The position numbers were made by a program, and so were the translations under genes. The notes beneath the pieces were generated by a model, which was not told where the DNA came from, searched no databases, and worked only from the letters and a program-made list of their open reading frames with translations. Of a stretch of DNA of 64,000 bases, positions 1 through 9,360 are shown piece after piece (the first letter of the stretch is position 1; every line of letters starts with the position of its first letter). This stretch comes from Algoriphagus hitonicola. GTDB taxonomy: Bacteria > Bacteroidota > Bacteroidia > Cytophagales > Cyclobacteriaceae. The DNA lies in NCBI RefSeq assembly GCF_900113375.1, contig NZ_FOPC01000005.1, positions 186,001-250,000 on the forward strand. The letters run 5' to 3'.

Positions 1-1
1 G

Positions 2-1579
2 GAGATGAAACCCAATGGAAATTCCCTTTATGTCTATATCTTCATTTCCATAGCGATTTTCATTCTGGTATTGGCTTGTATCAACTTTATCAATTTGGCC
101 ACAGCCCGATCTGCCGATCGGGCACGAGAGGTCGGAGTGCGCAAAGCCATGGGCTCGGATAGAAGTCAGATTATTTTACAGTTTTTGTTTGAAGCACTTA
201 TCCTGACCTTTATTTCCCTTTTGTTGGGGATTTTGCTGGTGAATTTAGCCTTGCCTTTTTTCAACGATCTGGCAGAGAAATCACTTAGGATAGAATTGGA
301 ATCGGTTCTATATGCCTTGCCATTTTTAATCGGTTTTGGCTTTCTGGTTGGGCTTTTAGCAGGATATTATCCGGCATTTCATATATCCAAGCTGAATACC
401 ATCAGCATACTCAAGGGCAAACTGGAAGTGAGTGGTGGGAGAAATTGGCTTCGGAATGGATTGGTTGTTTTTCAGTTTGCCATTGCTATCATGCTCATCG
501 CTGGCACTCTGATCATTCAAGGTCAGGTCAAATTCATTCAATCCACCAGTTTGGGTTTCCAAAAAGAAAATGTACTGGTCGTGGAGCGCTATGGAAACCA
601 AGAAAAAAGAGAATTTATCAAGGAAGAGTTGGCAAAGATTCCCGGTGTTATTTCGGCCGGGGTATCGAGTAGTCTTCCTGGAAGAGGTACTACTGGCATT
701 CAATTTACGAAACCTGGCGGAGGCGATGTATTGACTGCTAAAAGTTTTGCAGTGGATGATTATTTTTTCCAAACTATCGGAATTCCTCCGTTGGAAGGTC
801 GGGTTTTTAATGAAAATTTCAACGATTCGCTTTCCCTGATTTTAAATCGTGAGGCAGGAAAAGTATTTTTTGGAGACCAAGACCCCATCGGACAGAGGCT
901 AAAAACCAATACAAACCTCGATGGTCAAAACCAAGAGCTGCAGCTGACAATCATCGGAGTAGTGGATAATTTCAATTTTGAATCACTCCATACCCAAGTT
1001 ACTCCACTGGTGATCCTTCACGTGGAAAATCCCATCGGAAATGAAAATTTTCTTTCCCTCAAATTCGATTCCGGTCAGCAGGCAGCTCTGGTAGAAGCTC
1101 TAGAATCCAAGTGGAATCAGCTTTCGGATGGCAGTAACCTTTCCTATTTCTTTCTGGATAATGATCTTGTGCAACTCTACCGAAGTGAACAGGTCTCTGG
1201 CCAGATTCTGGGAGTATTTTCCATTTTGGCGATTGTGATCGCCTGTATTGGATTGTTTGGGTTGGCGGCATATACCGCATTTTTAAAAACAAAGGAAATC
1301 GGTGTCCGGAAAGTTCTAGGCGCCACAGTGGGTAGCATTGTTTTTCTCTTGACTTTGGAATTTGCCAAATTAGTAGGAATCGCCTTTCTTTTTGCAATAC
1401 CTGTAGTTTGGTTTGCGATGGATTCTTGGTTGGAATCCTTTGCCTTCAGAGTGCCTATGAACCCTTTGGTTTTTTTAGCGGCTGGAGGGATTACCCTATC
1501 GATTGCTTTGCTGACGGTAAGTTACCAGGCGATCAGTGCAGCTCTAGTCAATCCAGTAAAAAGTTTAAAATCAGAATAA
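2..1579 (+). CDS. FtsX/MacB-type ABC transporter permease, 5' end outside window
   Basis: Membrane subunit of a MacB/FtsX-type ABC transporter, working in the inner membrane with a large periplasmic domain. Only the last 525 codons are visible: the frame is open to the left edge and the neighbouring relatives have 784-817 residues, so about a third is missing. Seen: the first FtsX domain (ACINF followed by REVGVRK), further membrane helices, a periplasmic stretch around visible residues 170-395, and a second FtsX domain with KEIGVRKVLGA. The stop lies nine bases before the next permease, so the two are probably cotranscribed. Whether it exports a substrate or remodels the envelope cannot be told from sequence. 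Confidence 0.9.
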   Translation, partial: EMKPNGNSLYVYIFISIAIFILVLACINFINLATARSADRAREVGVRKAMGSDRSQIILQFLFEALILTFISLLLGILLVNLALPFFNDLAEKSLRIELESVLYALPFLIGFGFLVGLLAGYYPAFHISKLNTISILKGKLEVSGGRNWLRNGLVVFQFAIAIMLIAGTLIIQGQVKFIQSTSLGFQKENVLVVERYGNQEKREFIKEELAKIPGVISAGVSSSLPGRGTTGIQFTKPGGGDVLTAKSFAVDDYFFQTIGIPPLEGRVFNENFNDSLSLILNREAGKVFFGDQDPIGQRLKTNTNLDGQNQELQLTIIGVVDNFNFESLHTQVTPLVILHVENPIGNENFLSLKFDSGQQAALVEALESKWNQLSDGSNLSYFFLDNDLVQLYRSEQVSGQILGVFSILAIVIACIGLFGLAAYTAFLKTKEIGVRKVLGATVGSIVFLLTLEFAKLVGIAFLFAIPVVWFAMDSWLESFAFRVPMNPLVFLAAGGITLSIALLTVSYQAISAALVNPVKSLKSE

Positions 1580-1588
1580 TCTCCAGCC

Positions 1589-4015
1589 ATGCTCAAAAAC
1601 TACTTCAAAATCGTTTTCCGAAATGCACAAAAGCATCCCTTGTATGTCCTGATTAATCTAATCGGTTTGGCCATCGGGATGGCGGTAAGTATCGTGATTT
1701 TACTTTATGTCCAGTTCGAATTAAGCTATGATCGCTTTCATCCGGATGCAGACCGGATTTTTAGGGTTTCCAGAGCATGGTTCAATCCGGATGGGGATAT
1801 CAGCCTACACTTGGGACATACTGCACCTCCTTTTGGGCCCTTGATCAAATCTGATTTTCCGGAGGAAGTAGAATATTCTGCCCGTCTGTTCAATTTTAAT
1901 CCCTTGATCAAATCCGGTGAAAATGCCTTTGAAGAAGAGCGTTTTTTCTTTGCGGATCCGGAAGCATTTGACCTCTTTGGCTGGGAAATAATCGAGGGCG
2001 AAGGAAAATCCGCCATGGATCAGGCGGACGGTGTAGTGATTACCGAGGAAACTGCCCAGCGCTATTTTGGAAATGAATCAGCAGTGGGGAAAGAATTTTT
2101 GGCCAATTTGGCGGGGCAAGAGGTTACTTTACAGGTAAGAGGGGTGATGAAAAATACCCCTGAAAACTCCCATTTTCATGTGGATTTTATTGCCTCCATG
2201 GTTCCGGTAGTTCAGTTTTATGGAGGCTTGGAATCCTTTATGTCCAATTATGGGTCAAATAATTTTTCCACCTTTATTAAATTAAAAGAAGGAGTTGACT
2301 ATCAATTATTTGAGGATAAGCTTCCCACGTTGATCGACAGACACATTGGCCCAAATCAAGCCGGGATTGCTGCTTCTAAAGGAACTCAATTGTTTTTATG
2401 GCCAATTACTGACGTGCATTTGTATTCCAATTTGGATTCGGAAATAGAACCTAACGGGAATATCGACTACGTGTACACTTACATGGCAGTCGCGTTTTTT
2501 ATTCTGCTGATCGCCTGTATCAATTTTATGAATCTCTCTACCGCCCGATCTTCTCTTCGGTCCATGGAGGTCGGTTTACGCAAGGTCATGGGGGCAGACC
2601 GGGGGCTGCTGATTCGTCAGTTTATGGGAGAGTCTTTTATTATGACCTGTATGGCTATGGTTTTGGCATTGATACTTGCCTTTTTGTTCTTGCCTACTTT
2701 TAGTGATTTTACGCAGAGTGCTTTGAGCTTTAATCTTTTGGAGAACCCAGAATACCTTTTGGGGATTTTCGGGATTATCATCTTTGTAGGTTTGATTTCG
2801 GGAAGTTACCCAGCTTTGTTTCTATCTGGCTTTTTACCCGCGAGAGTGTTGAAGGGGACTTTTAAAGCCGGAAAAGCCCATGAGCGATTTCGCTCAGTGT
2901 TGGTCGTTGGGCAATTTGCGATTTCGGTCATGCTGATTGTGGCAGTCTTGGTAGTGGTGCGACAATTGGAATACATGCAAAACAAAGATCTCGGCTTTGA
3001 AAATGAGGATATTGTGGTCTTGCCGACGAGTGATCAAATCAATGAAAATTACCTGATTTTAAAGGATCGACTGGAAAATCATCCCGGAATTCAGGCGGTG
3101 TCGGTTTCTAGTCGTGTTCCTTCCGGCAGACTGCTTGACTCACAGACTACAAGTGCAGAAGTGGATGGAGAGTTGACCCAGATTAATTTGAGGATAGCGG
3201 ATATTCACATAGGGCATAATTTTCTGGAAACTTACGGGATAGATATCGTAGCCGGTCGCACTTTCGATTTTCAATTGGCTTCAGACTCTACTGAGGCATT
3301 TGTGCTCAACGAAACTGCGATTCGTGAGGTGGGTTGGTCTAGTCCTGAGGAAGCCGTCGGAAAACAATTTATCTATGGCAACCGCAGGGGCTTTGTCACG
3401 GGAGTGATGAAGGATTTTCATTTTGAAAGTCTTCATCAGCCGATTGTACCTATTGTTTTCATGATTTCGCAGAATAGAAATAATTTGATCAGCCTTAAAA
3501 TCGACTCCAATCAGCGGGATGAGGTTTTGTCTTATCTGAGAGAGGAATGGGCACAGTTCCGTCCGGATTTCCCGTTTGAGCCATTTTTTGTGGATGAAGG
3601 ATTTGACCGTCAATATGAATCAGAGGCTCGTGTCAGGACTATTTTCACGTTTTTCTCGGCATTGGCTATCTTGATATCCGTGTTGGGGCTTTTGGGATTG
3701 GTCACTTTTGCGACTGAGCAGCGGACACGGGAAATCGGCATCCGAAAAGTCATGGGCGCGGAGACATCCAATATTCTGATTCTGCTGGGAAAAGACTTTT
3801 TGAAACTGGTCGGGATAGGATTTTTGATCGCAATTCCCATTTCCTGGTTTGGGATGAATACCTGGCTGGAGGATTTTGCCTACCGGATCGGGATTCACTG
3901 GAGCACCTTCTTGTGGGCGGGACTTTTGGCTGGTTTGATCGCAGCAATTACGGTAACTTCACAAACCATCAGAGCCGCCTGGGCCAATCCGGTAAAAAGT
4001 ATCAAGAATGAGTAG
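1589..4015 (+). CDS. FtsX/MacB-type ABC transporter permease
   Basis: 808-residue permease of normal family length. An N-terminal membrane helix (about 20-42) is followed by a MacB-like periplasmic domain (about 45-280), the first FtsX domain (ACINFMNLSTARS near 305), two further helices, a second periplasmic stretch, and the C-terminal FtsX domain with TREIGIRKVMGAE near 710. The ATG start follows the previous permease by nine bases, indicating an operon of at least two. No nucleotide-binding subunit is adjacent; the closest candidate is the ATPase at 12004. The family mostly couples ATP hydrolysis in the cytoplasm to periplasmic movement rather than classic transmembrane transport; the substrate here is unknown. 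Confidence 0.93.
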   Translation: MLKNYFKIVFRNAQKHPLYVLINLIGLAIGMAVSIVILLYVQFELSYDRFHPDADRIFRVSRAWFNPDGDISLHLGHTAPPFGPLIKSDFPEEVEYSARLFNFNPLIKSGENAFEEERFFFADPEAFDLFGWEIIEGEGKSAMDQADGVVITEETAQRYFGNESAVGKEFLANLAGQEVTLQVRGVMKNTPENSHFHVDFIASMVPVVQFYGGLESFMSNYGSNNFSTFIKLKEGVDYQLFEDKLPTLIDRHIGPNQAGIAASKGTQLFLWPITDVHLYSNLDSEIEPNGNIDYVYTYMAVAFFILLIACINFMNLSTARSSLRSMEVGLRKVMGADRGLLIRQFMGESFIMTCMAMVLALILAFLFLPTFSDFTQSALSFNLLENPEYLLGIFGIIIFVGLISGSYPALFLSGFLPARVLKGTFKAGKAHERFRSVLVVGQFAISVMLIVAVLVVVRQLEYMQNKDLGFENEDIVVLPTSDQINENYLILKDRLENHPGIQAVSVSSRVPSGRLLDSQTTSAEVDGELTQINLRIADIHIGHNFLETYGIDIVAGRTFDFQLASDSTEAFVLNETAIREVGWSSPEEAVGKQFIYGNRRGFVTGVMKDFHFESLHQPIVPIVFMISQNRNNLISLKIDSNQRDEVLSYLREEWAQFRPDFPFEPFFVDEGFDRQYESEARVRTIFTFFSALAILISVLGLLGLVTFATEQRTREIGIRKVMGAETSNILILLGKDFLKLVGIGFLIAIPISWFGMNTWLEDFAYRIGIHWSTFLWAGLLAGLIAAITVTSQTIRAAWANPVKSIKNE

Positions 4016-4078
4016 TATAAATTTTGATCAGGGTATTGATTTCCAAGCGGTTTTGCTTTTCAGAGTTTGATTTGAGAG

Positions 4079-4096
4079 TTGACCGAAATCGGTCAA
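4079..4096. promoter_or_regulatory. 8-bp inverted repeat, possible operator
   Basis: TTGACCGA and TCGGTCAA form an exact palindrome around a two-base centre, in the 204-base gap before the third permease and 124 bases upstream of its start. There is no following T run, so it looks more like an operator than a terminator. The bound protein, if any, is unknown. Confidence 0.3.
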
Positions 4097-4219
4097 AATC
4101 GTCCGTAAATTAAGGCCTGAATTCCATTGAATGCTTCAAATTACGCTGCATTGGCATTTTTTGAGTTGGCTTGATTTTGATCTATTCAAAGGAAAGAAAT
4201 CAAATTTAATTTAACCTCT

Positions 4220-6673
4220 ATGTGGATTAATAATCTTAAAATCGGCTTCCGAAATTTATTGAAAAATCGGGCCTATACCATGATCAATTTCATCGGACTT
4301 TCGGTAGGTGTGGCAGTCGCTACCTTGTTGTTTTTTTATATCCAATTTCAGGTCAGTTTTGATTCTTTTCACCCGGAAGAAAAATCACTATATCGGGTTT
4401 TGAGAGTGCAAAATGGCGATCAGGGAGAACTTCGTTTTCCTTCCTTGCCTTTGGTTTTGGAATCGGTAATCGATAAAAATCTTTCGGATCGAGTGGATTA
4501 TACCAATTTTGTCCCGAATAATTTTTTGGTCAAAAAACCACAAGGAGATGGATTCAATCAGTCGACGACATTGGTGGGTACAGATTTTTTTGAAATGTTT
4601 GGATTCAAAATGCTTCAGGGAAGCTATCCTGAAAATATGGAGCAGCGAAGCGGAATCGTAGTTTCCGAATCCACTGCCACTCGGTTTTTTGGAACGGAGA
4701 ATCCTATCGGTCAAGAACTTCAAATCCGTCTGACTGACGAATTGCTCAATTTTGAAGTGATCGGGCTGATAGAGGATACGCCGGCTAATTCCAGTCTGAG
4801 CTATGAAATACTGATGCATGATTCCAATCTGGAGTTGCTTTATCCCGAGCGAATGCGAACTCATTGGTACATGTCATTTGGAGATGGATTTGCCAAGCTG
4901 AAAGATGGAATGAGCCCAGAGGTGTTTGAGTCAGAAACCAAGGATTTTGTTCGTAGAGCATTCCAAGATCCTCAAGAGGCCGAGAATTATGGTTTTACCC
5001 TTCAGGAAATCACCGACATGCATTTGAATCCGGAAATCCCAACGGGTATTGCCTCAGTGGTTAATCCCAGGATTTTATGGATTCTTGGCGGGATTTCAGT
5101 GTTGATTATCCTGATCGCTTGTATCAATTTCACTACCATGGCGATTGGAAATTCTGCCAGCAGAGCCAAAGAAGTGGGCGTGAGAAAAACCATGGGAGCA
5201 GGATCTAGACAGCTTTTTGGGCAGTTTATGTCCGAATCGGTTATTTTAACTTCCAGTGCAATGATTTTAGGTTTGATTCTAGCCATGATCCTATTGCCTA
5301 TTTTCAATTCCTTGATGCAGACACAGCTAGAAATCAATTTTTCGCTGGAGCAATCACTTATTTTTGTTATGACAGGATTGGTGATCGCCTTGATGGCTGG
5401 GTCCTATCCTGCGCTTTTCTTGGCTTCATTCAGACCGATTCAGGTGTTGAAATCCAATGTGGGACTAAAGCTAGGAAAGCAAAATTTGCGAATGACGATG
5501 CTTGGTTTCCAGTTTTTCATCTCCATGCTTTTGATTACCTGTACCCTAGTGATGCTGAAGCAAATGAAAACAGTGGAACAATATGACTTGGGTTCTGCGA
5601 GTTCGGACATTCTCCAAATCACAGTTCCTCCACCCGCTGCGCAGGGATTGGAAGATGCGATTGCCAAAAGCTTCGAATATGCCCAGCCTTTTAAAAACGA
5701 ACTTCGGAAATTGCCGGAAGTGACTGGCGTGACCGTGGCCACGGCTATGTATGGGGACAATTCCTGGTTTAGCGTTGGTTTTCAGGAAAATGAGAGTAAA
5801 CCAGGAATCGACTTTCACCTCAATATTGTGGATGAAGATTATGTGGATTTCTTTGAGTTAAATGTGCTAGAGGGAAGAAATTTTTCGGCAGCGACACCTT
5901 CTGATTTGACGAGTGCATTTTTGATGAATGAGGAAATGAAAAAAACCTTGGATTGGGAAGATGTTTTTGGAAAAAGTATGGAAAGTCTCAACGGGTTTGG
6001 GGAAAACCGGGCCGTAGGAGTCGTAGAAGATTTTCACTATGAAAGCTTGTATCAGCCGGTAGAGCCTGCAATTCTGGTGATGAAACCAGAGAATTTCTTC
6101 AGGGGAATGAGAAATCTGACCATGGAAGATGAGATGACCGGGAAGGTTTTTATTAAGCTGAATAGTCAGGATAAACAAGCCACTGTGGCAACTATAGCCG
6201 GGATTTGGAAAGAGCTTTACGGATCTGATCCATTTGACTACCAATACATCGAAGATCAGATTGCTCAGGAATATGTGCAGGCTAGCAGCTTGAGCTCTTT
6301 GGTCACGATTGCATCAGTTGTTGCCTTAATCATAGCGGGAATGGGACTTTTCGCTATGGCTTCTTTGGCGATTTCATCGAGAATGAAAGAAATCGGAATT
6401 CGCCGGGTGATGGGAGCGACGACTACAGAAATCTCCCTGCTTTTCAATAAGCAGTTTATCTGGATTACGCTGATCGGAGTGGCTATTTCCATACCGGCCA
6501 GCTATTACCTGATGAGTATTTGGTTGGAGGATTTTGCAGTCAAAACTACCATCGGAATTGGTGTATTCCTGATTGCTTTGATAATTGGGGTTGTATTTTC
6601 TGTCGTGATTGTGAGCTTTGAAACCATCAAATCAGCCTGGGTAAATCCTACCAAGTTATTGAGAAGTGAATAG
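4220..6673 (+). CDS. FtsX/MacB-type ABC transporter permease
   Basis: 817-residue paralogue of its neighbours with the same order: N-terminal helix (about 20-42), periplasmic domain, first FtsX domain (ACINFTTMAIG near 300), helices, second periplasmic stretch and C-terminal FtsX domain (MKEIGIRRVMGAT near 720). It is separated by about 200 bases from the permeases on both sides, so it probably has its own promoter rather than belonging to the upstream pair. Sequence divergence between the four paralogues is high apart from the FtsX signatures, which argues for different partners or signals rather than a recent duplication. The start ATG precedes WINNLKIGFRN, the usual beginning of this family in Bacteroidota. 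Confidence 0.93.
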   Translation: MWINNLKIGFRNLLKNRAYTMINFIGLSVGVAVATLLFFYIQFQVSFDSFHPEEKSLYRVLRVQNGDQGELRFPSLPLVLESVIDKNLSDRVDYTNFVPNNFLVKKPQGDGFNQSTTLVGTDFFEMFGFKMLQGSYPENMEQRSGIVVSESTATRFFGTENPIGQELQIRLTDELLNFEVIGLIEDTPANSSLSYEILMHDSNLELLYPERMRTHWYMSFGDGFAKLKDGMSPEVFESETKDFVRRAFQDPQEAENYGFTLQEITDMHLNPEIPTGIASVVNPRILWILGGISVLIILIACINFTTMAIGNSASRAKEVGVRKTMGAGSRQLFGQFMSESVILTSSAMILGLILAMILLPIFNSLMQTQLEINFSLEQSLIFVMTGLVIALMAGSYPALFLASFRPIQVLKSNVGLKLGKQNLRMTMLGFQFFISMLLITCTLVMLKQMKTVEQYDLGSASSDILQITVPPPAAQGLEDAIAKSFEYAQPFKNELRKLPEVTGVTVATAMYGDNSWFSVGFQENESKPGIDFHLNIVDEDYVDFFELNVLEGRNFSAATPSDLTSAFLMNEEMKKTLDWEDVFGKSMESLNGFGENRAVGVVEDFHYESLYQPVEPAILVMKPENFFRGMRNLTMEDEMTGKVFIKLNSQDKQATVATIAGIWKELYGSDPFDYQYIEDQIAQEYVQASSLSSLVTIASVVALIIAGMGLFAMASLAISSRMKEIGIRRVMGATTTEISLLFNKQFIWITLIGVAISIPASYYLMSIWLEDFAVKTTIGIGVFLIALIIGVVFSVVIVSFETIKSAWVNPTKLLRSE

Positions 6674-6806
6674 AAAGAATAGGGTATGGGGAAACCATTT
6701 TCCCCAATTTAAAATGAAATTCTGCTCGTTATCGGACAAAATTGGCCGCAGATTTTCTCTATTTATCCAAAAATGTCTGTTTCTGAGCAATGAACAGGCC
6801 TATCGA

Positions 6807-6823
6807 TTGGCATAAAAGTGGGA
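6807..6823 (+). promoter_or_regulatory. Candidate sigma-54-like promoter (-24/-12)
   Basis: TTGGCATAAAAGTGGGA has the -24 TGGCA element and, ten bases after its GG, a GG where sigma-54 promoters carry GC. It lies 31 bases before the permease start at 6854. A very similar string precedes the ATPase gene at 12004. The -12 element departs from consensus, so this is a suggestion only. Confidence 0.35.
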
Positions 6824-6853
6824 ATTCAGTTGATACCGTTTAACTTTTGAATT

Positions 6854-9208
6854 ATGTGGAAGAATTATCTAAAAATCGCCTGGAGGTCCATTATCCGAAG
6901 CAAAGGATTTGCTTTTATCAATGTGTTTGGATTGGCAGTTGGACTTGCTGCCTCAGTCTTGATTTTTGTCTGGATTCTATTTGAGCGATCCATTGACAGC
7001 TTTTACGAAAAATCGGATCGCATTTATGCGGTATGGAGAAATGACCACAATCAGGGAGAAATCAACAGCTGGGATTATACACCTGCCCTGTATGCTCCGA
7101 CGATGAAAGCTCAATTTCCCGAGGTGGAAGAAGTGGCTCGGGTTACCCGCTGGGATAGTCAATTGTTGGCGGTGGAGGAAAACAGTTTTTATGAGTGGAC
7201 TACCTTTACGGACCCGGGCTTTTTTACTTTATTCGATTTTGAGGTGCTTGAGGGCGATCCTGTGGCGGCATTGGAGGAGCCGGGAAATATTGTGCTGACA
7301 AAATCGGTTGCCGATAAGCTTTTTGGCAGCCAATCTGCGATGGGAGAGACCGTCAAAGTCGAAGGACAGTTGGATTTTAAAGTAAGCGCGATCATTTCGG
7401 ATTTACCCGAGAATACCAATTTCAATTTCACCGCTTTCCTCCCTTTTAAAAAATTGGAGACCATGGGATGGGCAGATGAATTTTGGGGGAATAATTCCTA
7501 TCAAACGTTCGCTTTGCTTACCGAAGGAACCGGTTTGGAAGAATTTAATCAAAAATTCGAAGATTTTACTAGCCGAAACTCGGATGCTGAGACGGTTACT
7601 GATTTTTTGTTTCCGATGGCTGATTTGCATTTGAAATCCAAATTTGAAAATGGAAAATCAGTAGGAGGACGGATTGATCTTATCCGGATGTTTGGTATTG
7701 TAGCCATCATCGTCTTGTTGATTGCCTGTATCAATTTTATGAATCTCAGTACTGCTCAAGGCGGAAAACGGGCAAAGGAAGTGGGAGTTCGCAAGATTTC
7801 GGGAGCGGGCAGGGGGATGCTGATTCGGCAATTTCTAACCGAATCCGCTCTAATCGCCTTGGTAGCCTATCTAGTAGCTTTGGTGATCGTTTCGGTGACC
7901 TTACCGGTTTTCAGTGATATCATCGGAAGCCGTCTTCCCAATCCGTTTGGGGAGTTGTATTTTTGGGTCATTTCCTTGGCTTATATTTTGGTCACGGGAA
8001 TCTTGGCAGGAAGTTATCCGGCTTTTCTATTGAGTTCATTTCAGCCTGCGATTGTTTTCCAAACCAAAATGAACACCATGCGCTATTGGTTTACCCCTCG
8101 ACAAGTGTTGGTGGTGTTTCAGTTTATGGTCGTAGTCATGCTGATTTCCAGTGCTTGGATTATTCGGGATCAGATGGATCATGTTCAAAACCGGGACTTG
8201 GGAATAGATCAGGAGAATTTGATTTTTCACCCAGTGACTTCGGAGATTCGCAAAAACAAACAAGCGCTACGAAATGAGTTGTTGGCACTGCCTGAAGTCA
8301 AATCAGTCAGCTATACTTTTTCGCCTTTGACGGAAATTTACAGCAATACGCAGTCGATGAATTGGCAGGGCAAAGATGAGGGCTATCGCCCGAATATCAG
8401 CCGAATGGCTACCGATGCTGATCTGATTGAAACAGCCGGGATGGAATTAATTGCTGGAAGGGAGATTGATACCTATACCTTTCCATCGGATAGTTCTGCC
8501 GCTCTAATCAACCAAAAAACGGCTGAAATTATGGGTTTTGATGATCCTATTGGTCAGGTGATCGATGATGATACGAAAAAGTTTACGGTAGTGGGAGTGG
8601 TGAAGGATTTTATCATGGATTCCCCATTTGAAGACGTAAAGCCTATCGTGATAGTGGGTCCAATGCGAAATCTCGATTTCATCCATATCCGATTAAATCC
8701 AGGAAATACGGTGGCTGCCCTTGGTGAGGTAGAAGCTATTTTTAAGAAATTCAATTCGGGATTTCCTTTTGAATACCGATTTGTGGATCAGGAGCATGAG
8801 CGTAAGTTTTCCGGTCAAAAACAAACTGCCCAGCTGACCGGCATTTTCACGTTATTGGCGATTTCGATTTCGTGCATGGGTTTGTTTGGCTTGGCGGCTT
8901 TTATGGCTGAGCAGCGAAGTAAAGAACTATCGGTGAGAAAGGTTTTTGGCGCTTCCGTGATGGGATTGATTCGGTTGATTTCCTCTGAATTTACCAAATT
9001 GGTGCTGGTGTCTGTGGTCTTGGCAATTCCGATTACTTGGTATTTGATGAATAATTGGTTGGAAACTTTCCCCTATCGAATTTCCATTGACTGGCAGGTT
9101 TTCCTTTGGACTGCAATGGCCGCTTTGGGGATCGCCTTTGTCACGGTAAGTTCACAAGCCTTCAAAGCGGCTAGGGTCAATCCGACCAAGCTTTTGCGCA
9201 GCGAATAA
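6854..9208 (+). CDS. FtsX/MacB-type ABC transporter permease
   Basis: 784-residue permease, the last of four in a row. Order: N-terminal helix (about 20-42), periplasmic MacB-like domain, first FtsX domain (ACINFMNLSTAQG near 295), paired helices, second periplasmic region, C-terminal FtsX domain (SKELSVRKVFGAS near 690). It sits 180 bases after the third permease behind a sigma-54-like element at 6807. That element resembles the one before the ABC ATPase at 12004, which hints, without proving, that this permease and the ATPase/TolC pair are expressed together. A complete MacB-like exporter would also need a membrane-fusion protein, which the window does not show. Confidence 0.93.
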   Translation: MWKNYLKIAWRSIIRSKGFAFINVFGLAVGLAASVLIFVWILFERSIDSFYEKSDRIYAVWRNDHNQGEINSWDYTPALYAPTMKAQFPEVEEVARVTRWDSQLLAVEENSFYEWTTFTDPGFFTLFDFEVLEGDPVAALEEPGNIVLTKSVADKLFGSQSAMGETVKVEGQLDFKVSAIISDLPENTNFNFTAFLPFKKLETMGWADEFWGNNSYQTFALLTEGTGLEEFNQKFEDFTSRNSDAETVTDFLFPMADLHLKSKFENGKSVGGRIDLIRMFGIVAIIVLLIACINFMNLSTAQGGKRAKEVGVRKISGAGRGMLIRQFLTESALIALVAYLVALVIVSVTLPVFSDIIGSRLPNPFGELYFWVISLAYILVTGILAGSYPAFLLSSFQPAIVFQTKMNTMRYWFTPRQVLVVFQFMVVVMLISSAWIIRDQMDHVQNRDLGIDQENLIFHPVTSEIRKNKQALRNELLALPEVKSVSYTFSPLTEIYSNTQSMNWQGKDEGYRPNISRMATDADLIETAGMELIAGREIDTYTFPSDSSAALINQKTAEIMGFDDPIGQVIDDDTKKFTVVGVVKDFIMDSPFEDVKPIVIVGPMRNLDFIHIRLNPGNTVAALGEVEAIFKKFNSGFPFEYRFVDQEHERKFSGQKQTAQLTGIFTLLAISISCMGLFGLAAFMAEQRSKELSVRKVFGASVMGLIRLISSEFTKLVLVSVVLAIPITWYLMNNWLETFPYRISIDWQVFLWTAMAALGIAFVTVSSQAFKAARVNPTKLLRSE

Positions 9209-9308
9209 GAATAGTAGCAATGAACCATTTTGATCGGGCTAGGAGAAGGGGGTAGGGTTGATAGTTATTCCAATTGATAAATGGCGCTGAAAAATCCATT
9301 TACTCTTT

Positions 9309-9316
9309 TAGATTTG
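9309..9316 (+). promoter_or_regulatory. Bacteroidota -7 box (TAGATTTG)
   Basis: TAGATTTG is an exact match to the TAnnTTTG -7 element of the primary sigma factor of Bacteroidota and lies 45 bases before the oxidoreductase start at 9361. No clear -33 TTG was found at the expected distance. Confidence 0.4.
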
Positions 9317-9360
9317 TAAATCAACCTTGAGATTCAATCAAACCAATAAACCCATAACCT

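Noticed and set aside
356..772. Long antisense or shifted frames inside the permease, groEL and other genes
   Set aside because: They lie fully within genes with strong family motifs in the other frame and have no start context or homology; they are shadows of the coding sequence.
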